From positions 1-20,162 of the IMG/VR virus record IMGVR_UViG_3300037502_003932: 20,162 nucleotides of DNA; one strand, 5' to 3'. Positions 13,873 to 20,162 of the stretch are shown one piece after another. The DNA comes from a virus. How positions within the stretch are numbered: the stretch's first letter is position 1; each line of letters begins with the position of its first letter. The notes beneath the pieces were generated by a model that ran no database searches, was not told the origin of the DNA, and was given only the letters and a program-made list of their open reading frames with translations. A program made the translations under genes and the position numbers.

Positions 13873-14700
13873 CTATACCCCCAGATACCCTTCAAGTAAT
13901 GTGATGCGACACGTGGTAGGACTTGCGACTCCTGGTTTGAATTCCACTTCGTACTCTCCTGGTTCAACAAAGAGAAAATTGTCGCAAGTAAAATCCTGTG
14001 AGCCATAGATGGATAGGATCTCACCGTTATCAATTTGACGAATGTATTGCTTATTCGGGATAGCCGAGATGTGTATTTCCCCGTTTAATTGCGTGTGATA
14101 AAGCCTAAGCATCGTAATCACAGTACTGTTTTTTCTGATAATAATCTCTGGGTCACTTACCGCACCCATGATTTCAATTAAAAGAGGTGCCTTTTGTACA
14201 CCCCTGTTGATGATTTGAATTTTGCCTTCAAAGAAAGCTGAATACCTATAAGGATAACTGTATGCATATCGTTTTCCAACTGTATCTTCATTAACATTAA
14301 CTGTATAGAGTTGATTCTTTAACCATAAGGATAACTTCTGAAAGATAATCTGGCTTTGTAATGTTCCAGCTACAAGCTCCTGTTTAGATATCGATTTGAT
14401 ATCTACAAAACAAAAAGCAGAATCATCCGCTTCATAGTACAGTTTGAGCTCTTTTTCTCCAAGTTTGAGATAGTTCATCAATTCGGTGTATCCTGGGTAT
14501 CCTTTGAGAAATGTTAGGGTTGCTTGAATCTCCGTTAGTCCTTGAGTCTGATCAACACGATCATAAAATGTTTCATACTTAAGGTAAGTCATTTCTTGTG
14601 AATAACCAAGTCCACTTATCGCATGGATTAAGCAACCGCTGCGGTAATCAAAATAAAACTTATTACCCGATGGAGTTTCAAGATAGATTTTTCGAATCAT
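13873..14700 (-). CDS. Distal tail protein (Dit)
   Basis: 275 residues of the phage_sipho_tail (Dit) family. The N-terminal belt domain includes GCLIHAISGLGYSQEMTYLK and the typical TQGLTEIQATLTFLKGYPGY; the C-terminal galectin-like half contains ILIEIMGAVSDPEIII-like strands (about 175-195) and ends GEYEVEFKPG. Dit makes the hexameric ring joining tail tube and tip. It overlaps the tape measure gene by 4 nt (ATGA type), so the two are coupled. Order TMP-Dit-Tal is canonical. Confidence 0.85.
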   Translation of the reverse strand: MIRKIYLETPSGNKFYFDYRSGCLIHAISGLGYSQEMTYLKYETFYDRVDQTQGLTEIQATLTFLKGYPGYTELMNYLKLGEKELKLYYEADDSAFCFVDIKSISKQELVAGTLQSQIIFQKLSLWLKNQLYTVNVNEDTVGKRYAYSYPYRYSAFFEGKIQIINRGVQKAPLLIEIMGAVSDPEIIIRKNSTVITMLRLYHTQLNGEIHISAIPNKQYIRQIDNGEILSIYGSQDFTCDNFLFVEPGEYEVEFKPGVASPTTCRITLLEGYLGV

Positions 14701-16709
14701 ATCACACTACCTCCAAGAGCTCTGTTGATGGAATCGATATTGAAGGTTGGTGATGTGGTATTGATGGTGATATTATTTGTGTTCGTGTTTGAACGGTTCA
14801 CGTTACTTGTCGAGCTTACACTTTGGGTTTGCTTTAAATTAAACTTATCACCAAACCAACCACCTATCTTTCCGAAGAATCCACCAACTTTATCTGCAGC
14901 ATTCCCGACAAAATCACCCACACCTTTTGCCATGTTTGATGCGAACTCACCAATGTTTCCCGTAATGCTTCCAACCATATCGCCAAAGTTACCTGCGATA
15001 TCACCCATCTTTGAACCTAAGTCGCCAATCCACTCGAATATTTGAGTTAAAAATTCGACAATCTTTTGAACCACTGCCATGACAGGTTCTAGTACTTTTT
15101 GAAGTACTTTGATAGCCGGAACTAAAATGGCTTGGAGTACTTTCCCAATAATCTCAATCAGTGGTGCAACCATCTCTAACAATTCTGCAATGAACTCGAT
15201 TTGAGTCATCAGTGGCACCAATAATACTTCAATAATGGGAACTAACATTTCAACAAGCATGATGATTAAATCTATCAAGACATCAAGAATCGGTGTTAGT
15301 GCAGTCATTAGACTATCCACGATCGTCATGATCGGTGGCAACAACAGCATTAAGGTTTCACCAAGTCTAGCTAGTAATGCTCGAAACTCTTCGCTTTGAA
15401 ATAATGCCATAGCAATAATCGCTATGAGTGCACCAATACCAAGTGTAGCAAAGTTAAGTCCAGCACCAGCAAATAAACCTGAAGTTCCAACTGCCTTTAA
15501 TGCGGTCGAGACTATATTTAAAATAGGTCCTACTTTTCCGATGATGGAAAGTACTGGACCTATCGCTGTTATCACCGCACCAAGTGCGAGGATGATTTGT
15601 TTTGTTCCTGTATCAAGATTACTCCATTTCTCAGTCCAGCTTTTAATCGTTGGAATGATTTCATCTCTAACCTTTTGAAGCATGGCTTGCATGATGGGTA
15701 ACACTTGAACAGAGATATCCATCGCAAGACTACCGAGTGCTTGTTTGGTTTGATCGACTGTATCGCTAAACTCCCCAGATATTGCAGCTTGTTCTTTGGT
15801 TATAATGCCAAGTTCTCTGACCTCTTGTCTTAGTGAGATAACTGCAGATTCTTCTTGCGATAACATAGGGAGAATTTCAGTACCAATCTTGTCACCAAAA
15901 AACTCATTCGCTATACCCACTCTTAGGGCTTCATCTTCTACGCCAGCTAATGCGTCACGTATCAAATTAAATGCTTGATCTGCATTAAGCCCTTTGAGAT
16001 CCTCAACAGTTAGTCCAATTTGTGCAAGACTCTCCGATACCTTATCACCATTACCAGTTGCGATATCGCCAAGAATCCCATTGACCTTAATAAAGGCCTT
16101 ATTTAGGCTTTCTGTCGAGCTTCCAGAGATCTTCGCAACGTAGTTCCACTCTTGTAAACTCTCGGCGCTAAGCCCAAGTTTAGCGGCTGTATCCGCAATT
16201 TCGTCTGCAGCATTCGCTGTCTTAACAGCAAGTGCACCAAGAGCAGATAAAGCTCCCAAAACTGGTACAGTAACTGATTTCGTTAGTGTTGAACCTAATT
16301 TACCTATCTTTTCGTAGTTGGCATTGGATAGTTCTGTGATTTTGGTTCTTGTGTTTTGAAGCTCCTTATTGAGTTTGGATACTTCCGCTTCAGTATAGGC
16401 AACATTTCGAGCGAGTTTATTGAATTCAGTTTCACTCATCTGTCCAAGTTTTACTGCTTGCTTTGCTTTCTCAAGCTCTTGATTTTGTGTTTCTAGCTTC
16501 TTTTTAGTCCTTTGAAGGATGTCATTGAGCTTAGATTGTTTTTGTTTCCAAAGTTCGACATTAGAGCTGTCGTATTTGAGGTTTGCATTAATGGCTTTGA
16601 GATCCTTTTGTTGCTCTTTAAGATCCGATTGAATTCCTTTGAGTTCATTCTCTAAATCTTTGCCATCAAGACTTAGCTTAATATTTAATCCTTTGACTGT
16701 TTCTGCCAT
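14697..16709 (-). CDS. Tape measure protein
   Basis: 670 residues. A coiled-coil N-terminus (1-135) has TMP-typical LKGIQSDLKEQQKDLKAINA. A Gly/Ala-rich hydrophobic stretch (about 145-165), helical repeats including AADEIADTAAKLGLSAESLQ, hydrophobic membrane-insertion-like segments (about 370-520) and a Gly- and Asn-rich C-terminus with NTNNITINTTSPTF follow. The length predicts a tail of about 100 nm from the usual 1.5 Å per residue, so it is fairly short for a siphovirus. GGAGGTGAG supports the start. The corA terminator sits just upstream, so transcription must read through it or begin at a promoter I did not find. Confidence 0.9.
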   Translation of the reverse strand: MAETVKGLNIKLSLDGKDLENELKGIQSDLKEQQKDLKAINANLKYDSSNVELWKQKQSKLNDILQRTKKKLETQNQELEKAKQAVKLGQMSETEFNKLARNVAYTEAEVSKLNKELQNTRTKITELSNANYEKIGKLGSTLTKSVTVPVLGALSALGALAVKTANAADEIADTAAKLGLSAESLQEWNYVAKISGSSTESLNKAFIKVNGILGDIATGNGDKVSESLAQIGLTVEDLKGLNADQAFNLIRDALAGVEDEALRVGIANEFFGDKIGTEILPMLSQEESAVISLRQEVRELGIITKEQAAISGEFSDTVDQTKQALGSLAMDISVQVLPIMQAMLQKVRDEIIPTIKSWTEKWSNLDTGTKQIILALGAVITAIGPVLSIIGKVGPILNIVSTALKAVGTSGLFAGAGLNFATLGIGALIAIIAMALFQSEEFRALLARLGETLMLLLPPIMTIVDSLMTALTPILDVLIDLIIMLVEMLVPIIEVLLVPLMTQIEFIAELLEMVAPLIEIIGKVLQAILVPAIKVLQKVLEPVMAVVQKIVEFLTQIFEWIGDLGSKMGDIAGNFGDMVGSITGNIGEFASNMAKGVGDFVGNAADKVGGFFGKIGGWFGDKFNLKQTQSVSSTSNVNRSNTNTNNITINTTSPTFNIDSINRALGGSVI

Positions 16710-16730
16710 CTTAACTCACCTCCAATGTAT

Positions 16731-16754
16731 AAAAAACACATCTCAAAAGATGTG
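16731..16754 (-). terminator. Rho-independent terminator of corA
   Basis: The minus strand has CACATCT and AGATGTG arms (7-bp perfect stem, 4-nt loop) followed by TTTTTT. It lies 19 nt past the corA stop and just before the tape measure ribosome binding site, so it splits the tail operon. Confidence 0.8.
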
Positions 16755-16772
16755 CTTAAGGAAAAATAAAAA

Positions 16773-17735
16773 CTATTTAATCTTATTCGTGTATCTGTAG
16801 AGGAAAAACGCACCAACAACAGATAATAGAAAACTTCCAATTACAGCAATATAGAAACCTGATTCGACATTAGCGAGCGGTATAAAATTAAAGTTCATAC
16901 CATAAAATGATGCTACTAAAGTAGGAATAGATAAACCAATTGTGATTACTGCTAAAGCCTTCATGACAATATTTAAGTTGTTAGAAATAATAGATGCGAA
17001 GGCGTCCATCATACCTGCTAAGATATCTCTATAAACAGAACACATCTCAATCGCTTGATTGATTTCGATTTCTGTGTCTTCCAGCAAATCCATGTCATCT
17101 TCATATTGCTTAAATTCAGAGCTTCGTGTTAATTTGTGTACAACAACTTTATTAGAATTAAGGGCCGTAGAAAAGTATACAAGGGATTTGTTGAGTTCCA
17201 TTAAATCAAATAGTTCTTGGTTTCTCATTGAATGATGCAGTTCACTTTCAACTTTCTTAGTTTGACTATCAATTTTCTTTAGGAAAGCGATGTATGTCAT
17301 TGCCAATCGATACAAGAATAATAATGTTAATCGTACCTTTTTATGTGGTTCAATCTTTTTATTCTTGCTAAATAAATCTTTGACCATATCTGTTTCTTTG
17401 ACACTGATTGTAATAAAATGATTCTCAGTGTGAATAATCGCAAAAGGTGTTGTTGTATATGCATTCTTACTGTTTTTAATTGGATCATATAGTGGAACAT
17501 CAAGAATAATTAACTTAGCGCTGTCTTCCATATCGATATGCGCATTTTCTTCTTCATCAAGTGCACTTGTTATAAATTCATTAGGTACACTAAGTTTTGA
17601 CTTCAACCACTCTACTTCTTCAGTTGTTGGTGCTATAACTTCAATCCAAGAACCATTAACTAATTCTGTTGTTTCCAAAATGTTGATGTTGAATTTTTCT
17701 AACTTTTTGTTTACTTCATAATATTGTCTAATCAT
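16773..17735 (-). CDS. corA: CorA-family magnesium (divalent cation) channel
   Basis: 320 residues, full CorA length. A cytoplasmic alpha/beta and helical domain fills residues 1-255. TM1 (about 259-278) ends in the signature YGMN (Gly279-Met280-Asn281), followed by the periplasmic-side loop, TM2 (about 294-313) and a basic tail (YRYTNKIK). It should form a pentameric Mg2+ channel. It is not a phage structural gene: it interrupts the tail module between chaperone and tape measure, and has its own promoter, leader and terminator. Its ATG lies inside the end of a 17-codon leader ORF (8-nt overlap), suggesting translational coupling. This fits a moron giving the host or phage a metal-uptake benefit, or a host gene captured by recombination. 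Confidence 0.9.
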   Translation of the reverse strand: MIRQYYEVNKKLEKFNINILETTELVNGSWIEVIAPTTEEVEWLKSKLSVPNEFITSALDEEENAHIDMEDSAKLIILDVPLYDPIKNSKNAYTTTPFAIIHTENHFITISVKETDMVKDLFSKNKKIEPHKKVRLTLLFLYRLAMTYIAFLKKIDSQTKKVESELHHSMRNQELFDLMELNKSLVYFSTALNSNKVVVHKLTRSSEFKQYEDDMDLLEDTEIEINQAIEMCSVYRDILAGMMDAFASIISNNLNIVMKALAVITIGLSIPTLVASFYGMNFNFIPLANVESGFYIAVIGSFLLSVVGAFFLYRYTNKIK

Positions 17736-17781
17736 TGCTCACACATCCTTTTTGAGCAGTTAGACATGATGTCTTTTTCAT
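17728..17781 (-). CDS. Leader ORF 2 upstream of corA (17 aa)
   Basis: ATG at 17779-17781 behind a strong AGGAGG (7 nt spacing); the product is MKKTSCLTAQKGCVSND. The stop overlaps the corA start by 8 nt, and corA itself has only a poor binding site (AAGGAT inside this ORF), so ribosomes leaving this ORF probably start corA. Two Cys residues are notable in such a short peptide; no TM helix. Likely a regulatory leader peptide; no family recognised. Confidence 0.55.
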   Translation of the reverse strand: MKKTSCLTAQKGCVSND

Positions 17782-17822
17782 CTTCTTTCCTCCTAATTAT
17801 TATTTTTCTTATTCCATTAGAA

Positions 17823-17910
17823 GGTAATTTGAACGTGACTAACTAACACTCTCGTTATCAACGTGCGAATGTATAGTTAAAAAAACTTGAGTCGTATGAT
17901 TCAAATTACC
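17823..17910 (-). promoter_or_regulatory. Structured RNA leader of corA
   Basis: GGTAATTTGAA and TTCAAATTACC, 11 bp perfect, can close an 88-nt stem-loop. Nested inside are TAACTA/TAGTTA and CGTT-GAT-AACG arms. The structure covers most of leader ORF 1 and ends about 25 nt before the ribosome binding site of leader ORF 2, so translation of ORF 1 would melt it. This could act as a Mg2+- or translation-sensing switch. It lacks the conserved M-box sequences. Confidence 0.5.
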
Positions 17911-17940
17911 CTTTTGTATTCGCTCGTGATCCGATTCCAT
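17839..17940 (-). CDS. Leader ORF 1 upstream of corA (33 aa)
   Basis: ATG at 17938-17940 preceded by a perfect AGGAGGTGA about 10 nt upstream. The product starts MESDHERIQKGNLNHTTQVF and ends LTIHSHVDNESVS, with five His and many acidic residues and no hydrophobic helix. The ORF overlaps the 5' arm and loop of the leader hairpin. Because a good binding site precedes a short ORF in a structured leader, I read it as a regulatory upstream ORF; it could also be a short peptide product in its own right. Confidence 0.5.
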   Translation of the reverse strand: MESDHERIQKGNLNHTTQVFLTIHSHVDNESVS

Positions 17941-17969
17941 TAGTTATTCACCTCCTAAACATCGTTGTT

Positions 17970-17978
17970 ATTATATCA
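17970..17978 (-). promoter_or_regulatory. Extended -10 promoter of the corA leader
   Basis: The minus strand reads TGATATAAT, a perfect extended -10, with a T-rich weak -35. It lies 27 nt after the end of the chaperone extension and about 14 nt before the ribosome binding site of leader ORF 1. Confidence 0.6.
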
Positions 17979-18004
17979 CTAAAATATCATAATAAAAACC
18001 CCAA

Positions 18005-18229
18005 TTATATTAAAAAAGCATCAATATCTGATTGTGAAGCACGTCTACCAGAGTCTTTTCCAGATATGACATTCATTTCCAGTTGAACCAACTCAAAGTA
18101 AGTTGATAAATCAAAATACTTCGAATCCTCAATTGAGAGTCCTAGATGAGCCAAGTTAAAGATAATGTTTGAAGTTGCACCAAACTCTAGCTCATCATTT
18201 TGACTGTGGGGATGGTTTGGTGCCTTTTT
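18005..18229 (-). CDS. Tail chaperone frameshift extension (GT-type)
   Basis: This frame has no good start of its own and overlaps the end of the chaperone gene. It reads KKAPNHPHSQNDELEFG, then SNIIFNLAHLGLSIEDSKYF, and ends SQSDIDAFLI, in the style of T extensions of lambda-type gpG/gpGT chaperones that bind the tape measure protein. It is in the +1 (equivalently -2) frame relative to the chaperone. The likely slip site is CAA AAA GGC (18222-18230): a Lys tRNA on AAA can slide back 2 nt within the five-A run, or forward 1 nt to AAG. The product would be a fusion of about 180 residues made at low frequency. Confidence 0.7.
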   Translation of the reverse strand, partial: KKAPNHPHSQNDELEFGATSNIIFNLAHLGLSIEDSKYFDLSTYFELVQLEMNVISGKDSGRRASQSDIDAFLI

Positions 18230-18545
18230 GGAGAGTGCCGAGCATTTCACCGATAGTTTGCGATAGAATGCCTAATTCTTCGGTATCGCTCAAAATGCCA
18301 AAATCAAGTGCCATCAAGAAATCATTGTAAGAAGTCTTGCTGAATGGTCGATGAAGCACATAAATAATTCGGAAGATCGTATCGATTACGAGCGAGAAAT
18401 CTTCTTCTTTGATATTCTTTCCCTTTTCTAGTTTTTTGATATCACTGAAAAGTTCAGAACCGAATACATTACGATAATCGATGATTGTAAAAAGTGACGA
18501 ATGGAGTTTATACTCCTTGTCACCAAGTTTGATAACTTTTTCCAT
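18195..18545 (-). CDS. Tail assembly chaperone (gpG-like)
   Basis: 116 residues. MEKVIKLGDKEYKLHSSLFT is a beta-hairpin start typical of Firmicute tail chaperones, followed by a helical body (IIDYRNVFGSELFSDIKKLE; DFLMALDFGIL). It sits between the major tail protein and the tape measure gene, as expected, and has an overlapping second frame. GGAGGATTG lies just upstream of the ATG. It keeps the tape measure protein soluble during tail assembly and is not in the finished particle. It stops with TGA at 18195-18197. Confidence 0.8.
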   Translation of the reverse strand: MEKVIKLGDKEYKLHSSLFTIIDYRNVFGSELFSDIKKLEKGKNIKEEDFSLVIDTIFRIIYVLHRPFSKTSYNDFLMALDFGILSDTEELGILSQTIGEMLGTLQKGTKPSPQSK

Positions 18546-18558
18546 AGTTCAATCCTCC

Positions 18559-19050
18559 TTAAATGAATGTTGGTAGTACTGTCGATGTTGATAAAAAGTT
18601 CGTGTAATTAGTGTCTCCAACACTTGCGATAACACGAAGGATTAGATTATTTCCTGATTCGATTGGGCGAGCGGTGATGTTAAGTGATATTGAGTTAGCT
18701 TCAATGGAGTCGGTTTTCGATTTGCTAGCATCCCCTGAAGGTGTAGCTGTACATAGGTAATACCAAATACGACGTGCTTTAGCATCACCTTGAATTTCAT
18801 AACCCAATGCGAAGGTCTTGGTTTCATTGTTGACCACTTCGACAAAGTTGCCATTGGTGTCCGTCTTGAATCCAAAGATATCCTTTTTAAATTCATCATC
18901 AATCTCAGTAAATTTGAGGGTGACTGTTGAACCTGAATTGGAGACTAGGGTTGCGATAACTTTATCATCTGCATAGACCTGCGAACTACCACCGATGATT
19001 TCGGTAGTGATTTCTTGAGCACCAACCAGACGCTTTGGTGTGCACTGCTA
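18559..19050 (-). pseudogene. Major tail protein, 5' end removed by IS insertion
   Basis: The frame is open from the IS edge (CTPKRLVGAQEITTEIIGG) through YADDKVIATLVSNSG and KKDIFGFKTDTNG to FALGYEIQGDAKARRIWYYL and the stop at 18559. This is the C-terminal 80% or so of a phi13/TP901-1-type major tail protein, the subunit of the tail tube. The missing start would encode about 30-45 residues. An internal GTG at 18837 could give 92 residues, but not a working tube protein. The prophage should therefore be unable to form tails unless the element excises precisely. Confidence 0.8.
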
Positions 19051-19086
19051 TGATTTTTTAGGACACATAGGTACCACCCTAGACAT

Positions 19087-19128
19087 AAAAATAGCGACAT
19101 GCAACTTTCCTTTGTTGCTTCTATTTTA
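19087..19128 (-). terminator. Hairpin terminator after orfB
   Basis: The minus strand has AAAATAG...GCAAC and GTTGC...CTATTTTT arms, interrupted by unpaired bases, with a T-run at the end. It lies 15 nt after the orfB stop, inside the IS end. Confidence 0.55.
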
Positions 19129-19142
19129 TCATTTAATACTGT

Positions 19143-20011
19143 TTAAGTAAATCCGTTTATTGTTCGATACTCTACTGGTGTTAAGTAATCTAATCGATAA
19201 GCTACTCTGTGATGATTAAAATAATCTATGTACAACTCAATAGCGGTATTTATATCTTTGAAGTCATGCATTTTAATATAATGTTTTAGATCCCCTTTTA
19301 TCCATCCAATTAGTGATTCAATTACTGGATTATCAGTAGGTGTTCCTGCTCTTGACATAGAACGAGATATTGGATAATCCTTTTGAGCTTTTCAAACTTT
19401 TTAGAGGAGTACACAATCCCTTGATCACTATGTAAGATGGTATGGTCATCACCATATCCTCTTTCTTCTTTTATTCGAAGGAAATCATTTAAACTTCTTA
19501 AGTGATTCATAACTCCATTTCCGTGATTATAGTTCGCACAATCATATCCAACTATTTCGTTATTAAATACATCTACATGTAGGTTTAAATCATATTTCTT
19601 TCCATCGTGTTTAAGCATTGTTGTATCACTACACACTTTCTCAAATGGTCTTGTAGTATTCCAATCTCCATTGATTAAGTTAGGAAACTTATCACTAACT
19701 CCTTTAGGTCTTCTAAACGCTCTTCTACGGGCTCTAGAGTAGATTCCCATTTCTCTGAAACATTGATACATTAAGTAATAAGATACAAGCCATCCTGTCT
19801 CGTTAATGATATCTTTTCTTAATGCTCTATATCCTTTTTCAGGATGGATTAAATGATAATTCTTTATAAGCATTTTAAGCGTTTCTTTTGTTTCTTGTCT
19901 CTGTGTTTTATTCTCTCTTCTTCTTAGCCATCTATAATATCCAGATCTGCTGATTTCCATGTATTCACATAAATCATTGATGTAGTATTTTACTCTAAAT
20001 TTATGAACCAA
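19143..20011 (-). pseudogene. IS3-family transposase orfB, frameshifted
   Basis: An N-terminal helical region (YINDLCEYMEISRSGYYRWL) precedes the DDE integrase core (rve): first Asp near 129 in VCSDTTML, second Asp196 in ILHSDQGIVYSS. The frame then drifts at about 19370 (codons 213-215), and the rest, SMSRAGTPTDNPVIESLIGW with the catalytic Glu in PVIES, continues in the neighbouring frame to TAA at 19143. A single missing base explains this; together the two parts give a full-length OrfB. The usual start may be TTG at 20011 or further upstream, because the frame stays open to 20071. Confidence 0.85.
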
Positions 20012-20071
20012 TGTATATTCATAATTCAGGATTTCTTTTTTTTCTGACGGTTGGTGAATAGTGTGTATAAA

Positions 20072-20162
20072 CTACCTTATATTCTCCAATATGTCAGTTA
20101 TTCCTAAGTCTTTCATGTAATCTATGTACTTAACTCGTTTATCAGCTTTATTGACCTTTTTG
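20072..20162 (-). CDS. IS3-family transposase orfA, C-terminal part
   Basis: The last 29 codons (KKVNKADKRVKYIDYMKDLG, then ITDILENIR) end in TAG at 20072-20074. The HTH domain lies beyond the right edge. OrfA's stop is in the same frame as orfB, which is unusual, as IS3 members normally place orfB in the -1 frame. An eight-A run (20036-20043) lies between the stop and the orfB core. Confidence 0.6.
   Translation of the reverse strand, partial: KKVNKADKRVKYIDYMKDLGITDILENIR

Larger units (their letters stand above)
19051..20162 (-). mobile_element. IS3-family insertion sequence, inserted in the major tail protein gene (right end outside window)
   Basis: The element carries orfA and orfB of an IS3-type transposase on the minus strand. 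The plausible edge on the plus strand is TGATTTTTTAGGACACAT at 19051, starting with the TG typical of IS3 ends, exactly where the tail-protein frame begins to match. The other end lies beyond the window, so target duplication cannot be checked. A terminator-like hairpin follows orfB. The orfB copy is frameshifted, so the element is probably inactive. Confidence 0.8.

Noticed and set aside
17736-17980. M-box or other known Mg2+ riboswitch upstream of corA
   Set aside because: The conserved M-box sequence blocks were not seen; the region instead holds two uORFs and different stem arms.
18642-18902. Minus-strand ORF of 86 codons
   Set aside because: It is in another frame of the major tail protein, whose own frame has family similarity throughout.

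Overview
The window is AT-rich DNA from a low-GC Bacillota or Mycoplasmatota-type bacterium. TGA acts as an ordinary stop here: for example, it ends the HNH gene at 3518-3520 and the tail-chaperone frame at 18195-18197. A UGA=Trp Mycoplasma/Spiroplasma code is therefore unlikely, while Acholeplasma/Izemoplasma-like or Erysipelotrichia-like hosts fit. No rRNA, tRNA or CRISPR array was seen. Every intact gene is on the minus strand, so the window is best read from right to left.

Right part, about 20162 to 8611: the tail and lysis half of a siphovirus-type prophage. An IS3-family element (19051 to beyond the right edge) has cut off the 5' end of the major tail protein gene. After it come a tail assembly chaperone with a frameshift extension, a CorA-like Mg2+ channel gene, the tape measure protein, distal tail protein, tail hub protein, a baseplate/receptor-binding-type protein, two fibre-like proteins with related N-termini, a small tail-region protein, a nucleotidyltransferase, and two holin-like proteins. 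A clear rho-independent terminator at 8611-8656 closes the operon. No endolysin is visible, which would fit a wall-less host or a decayed lysis module. corA looks like a moron: it has its own promoter, a roughly 240-nt structured leader with two small ORFs with good ribosome binding sites, and its own terminator, all dropped between the chaperone and tape measure genes.

Middle part, about 8590 to 5117: a cargo cluster behind its own extended -10 promoter. It encodes a small membrane protein, an HExxH zinc metallopeptidase, a nucleotidyltransferase followed 9 nt later by an Abi_2/HEPN protein, a trypsin-like lipoprotein protease, and a winged-helix-like/TM protein with a near-consensus promoter. 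The nucleotidyltransferase/HEPN pair has the layout of an MNT-HEPN toxin-antitoxin or abortive-infection module but is divergent from HepT/MntA.

Left-middle, about 5110 to 3795: a gene graveyard. It holds decayed reading frames on both strands sharing an MFPHW motif, inverted repeats, a plus-strand relic of a large serine recombinase, and the 3' part of metK (S-adenosylmethionine synthetase) with a Trp codon turned into TAG. This may be a worn-out integration boundary.

Left part, 3811 to 1: an HNH endonuclease overlapping the metK relic, then a two-gene defence operon (Cap4-type DUF4297 nuclease plus an SMC/Rad50-like ATPase with a CPxC zinc hook; Lamassu or ABC-3C-like), and the start of a membrane protein that runs off the left edge. 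Defence genes, morons and relics packed at a phage end suggest an accessory-gene hotspot.
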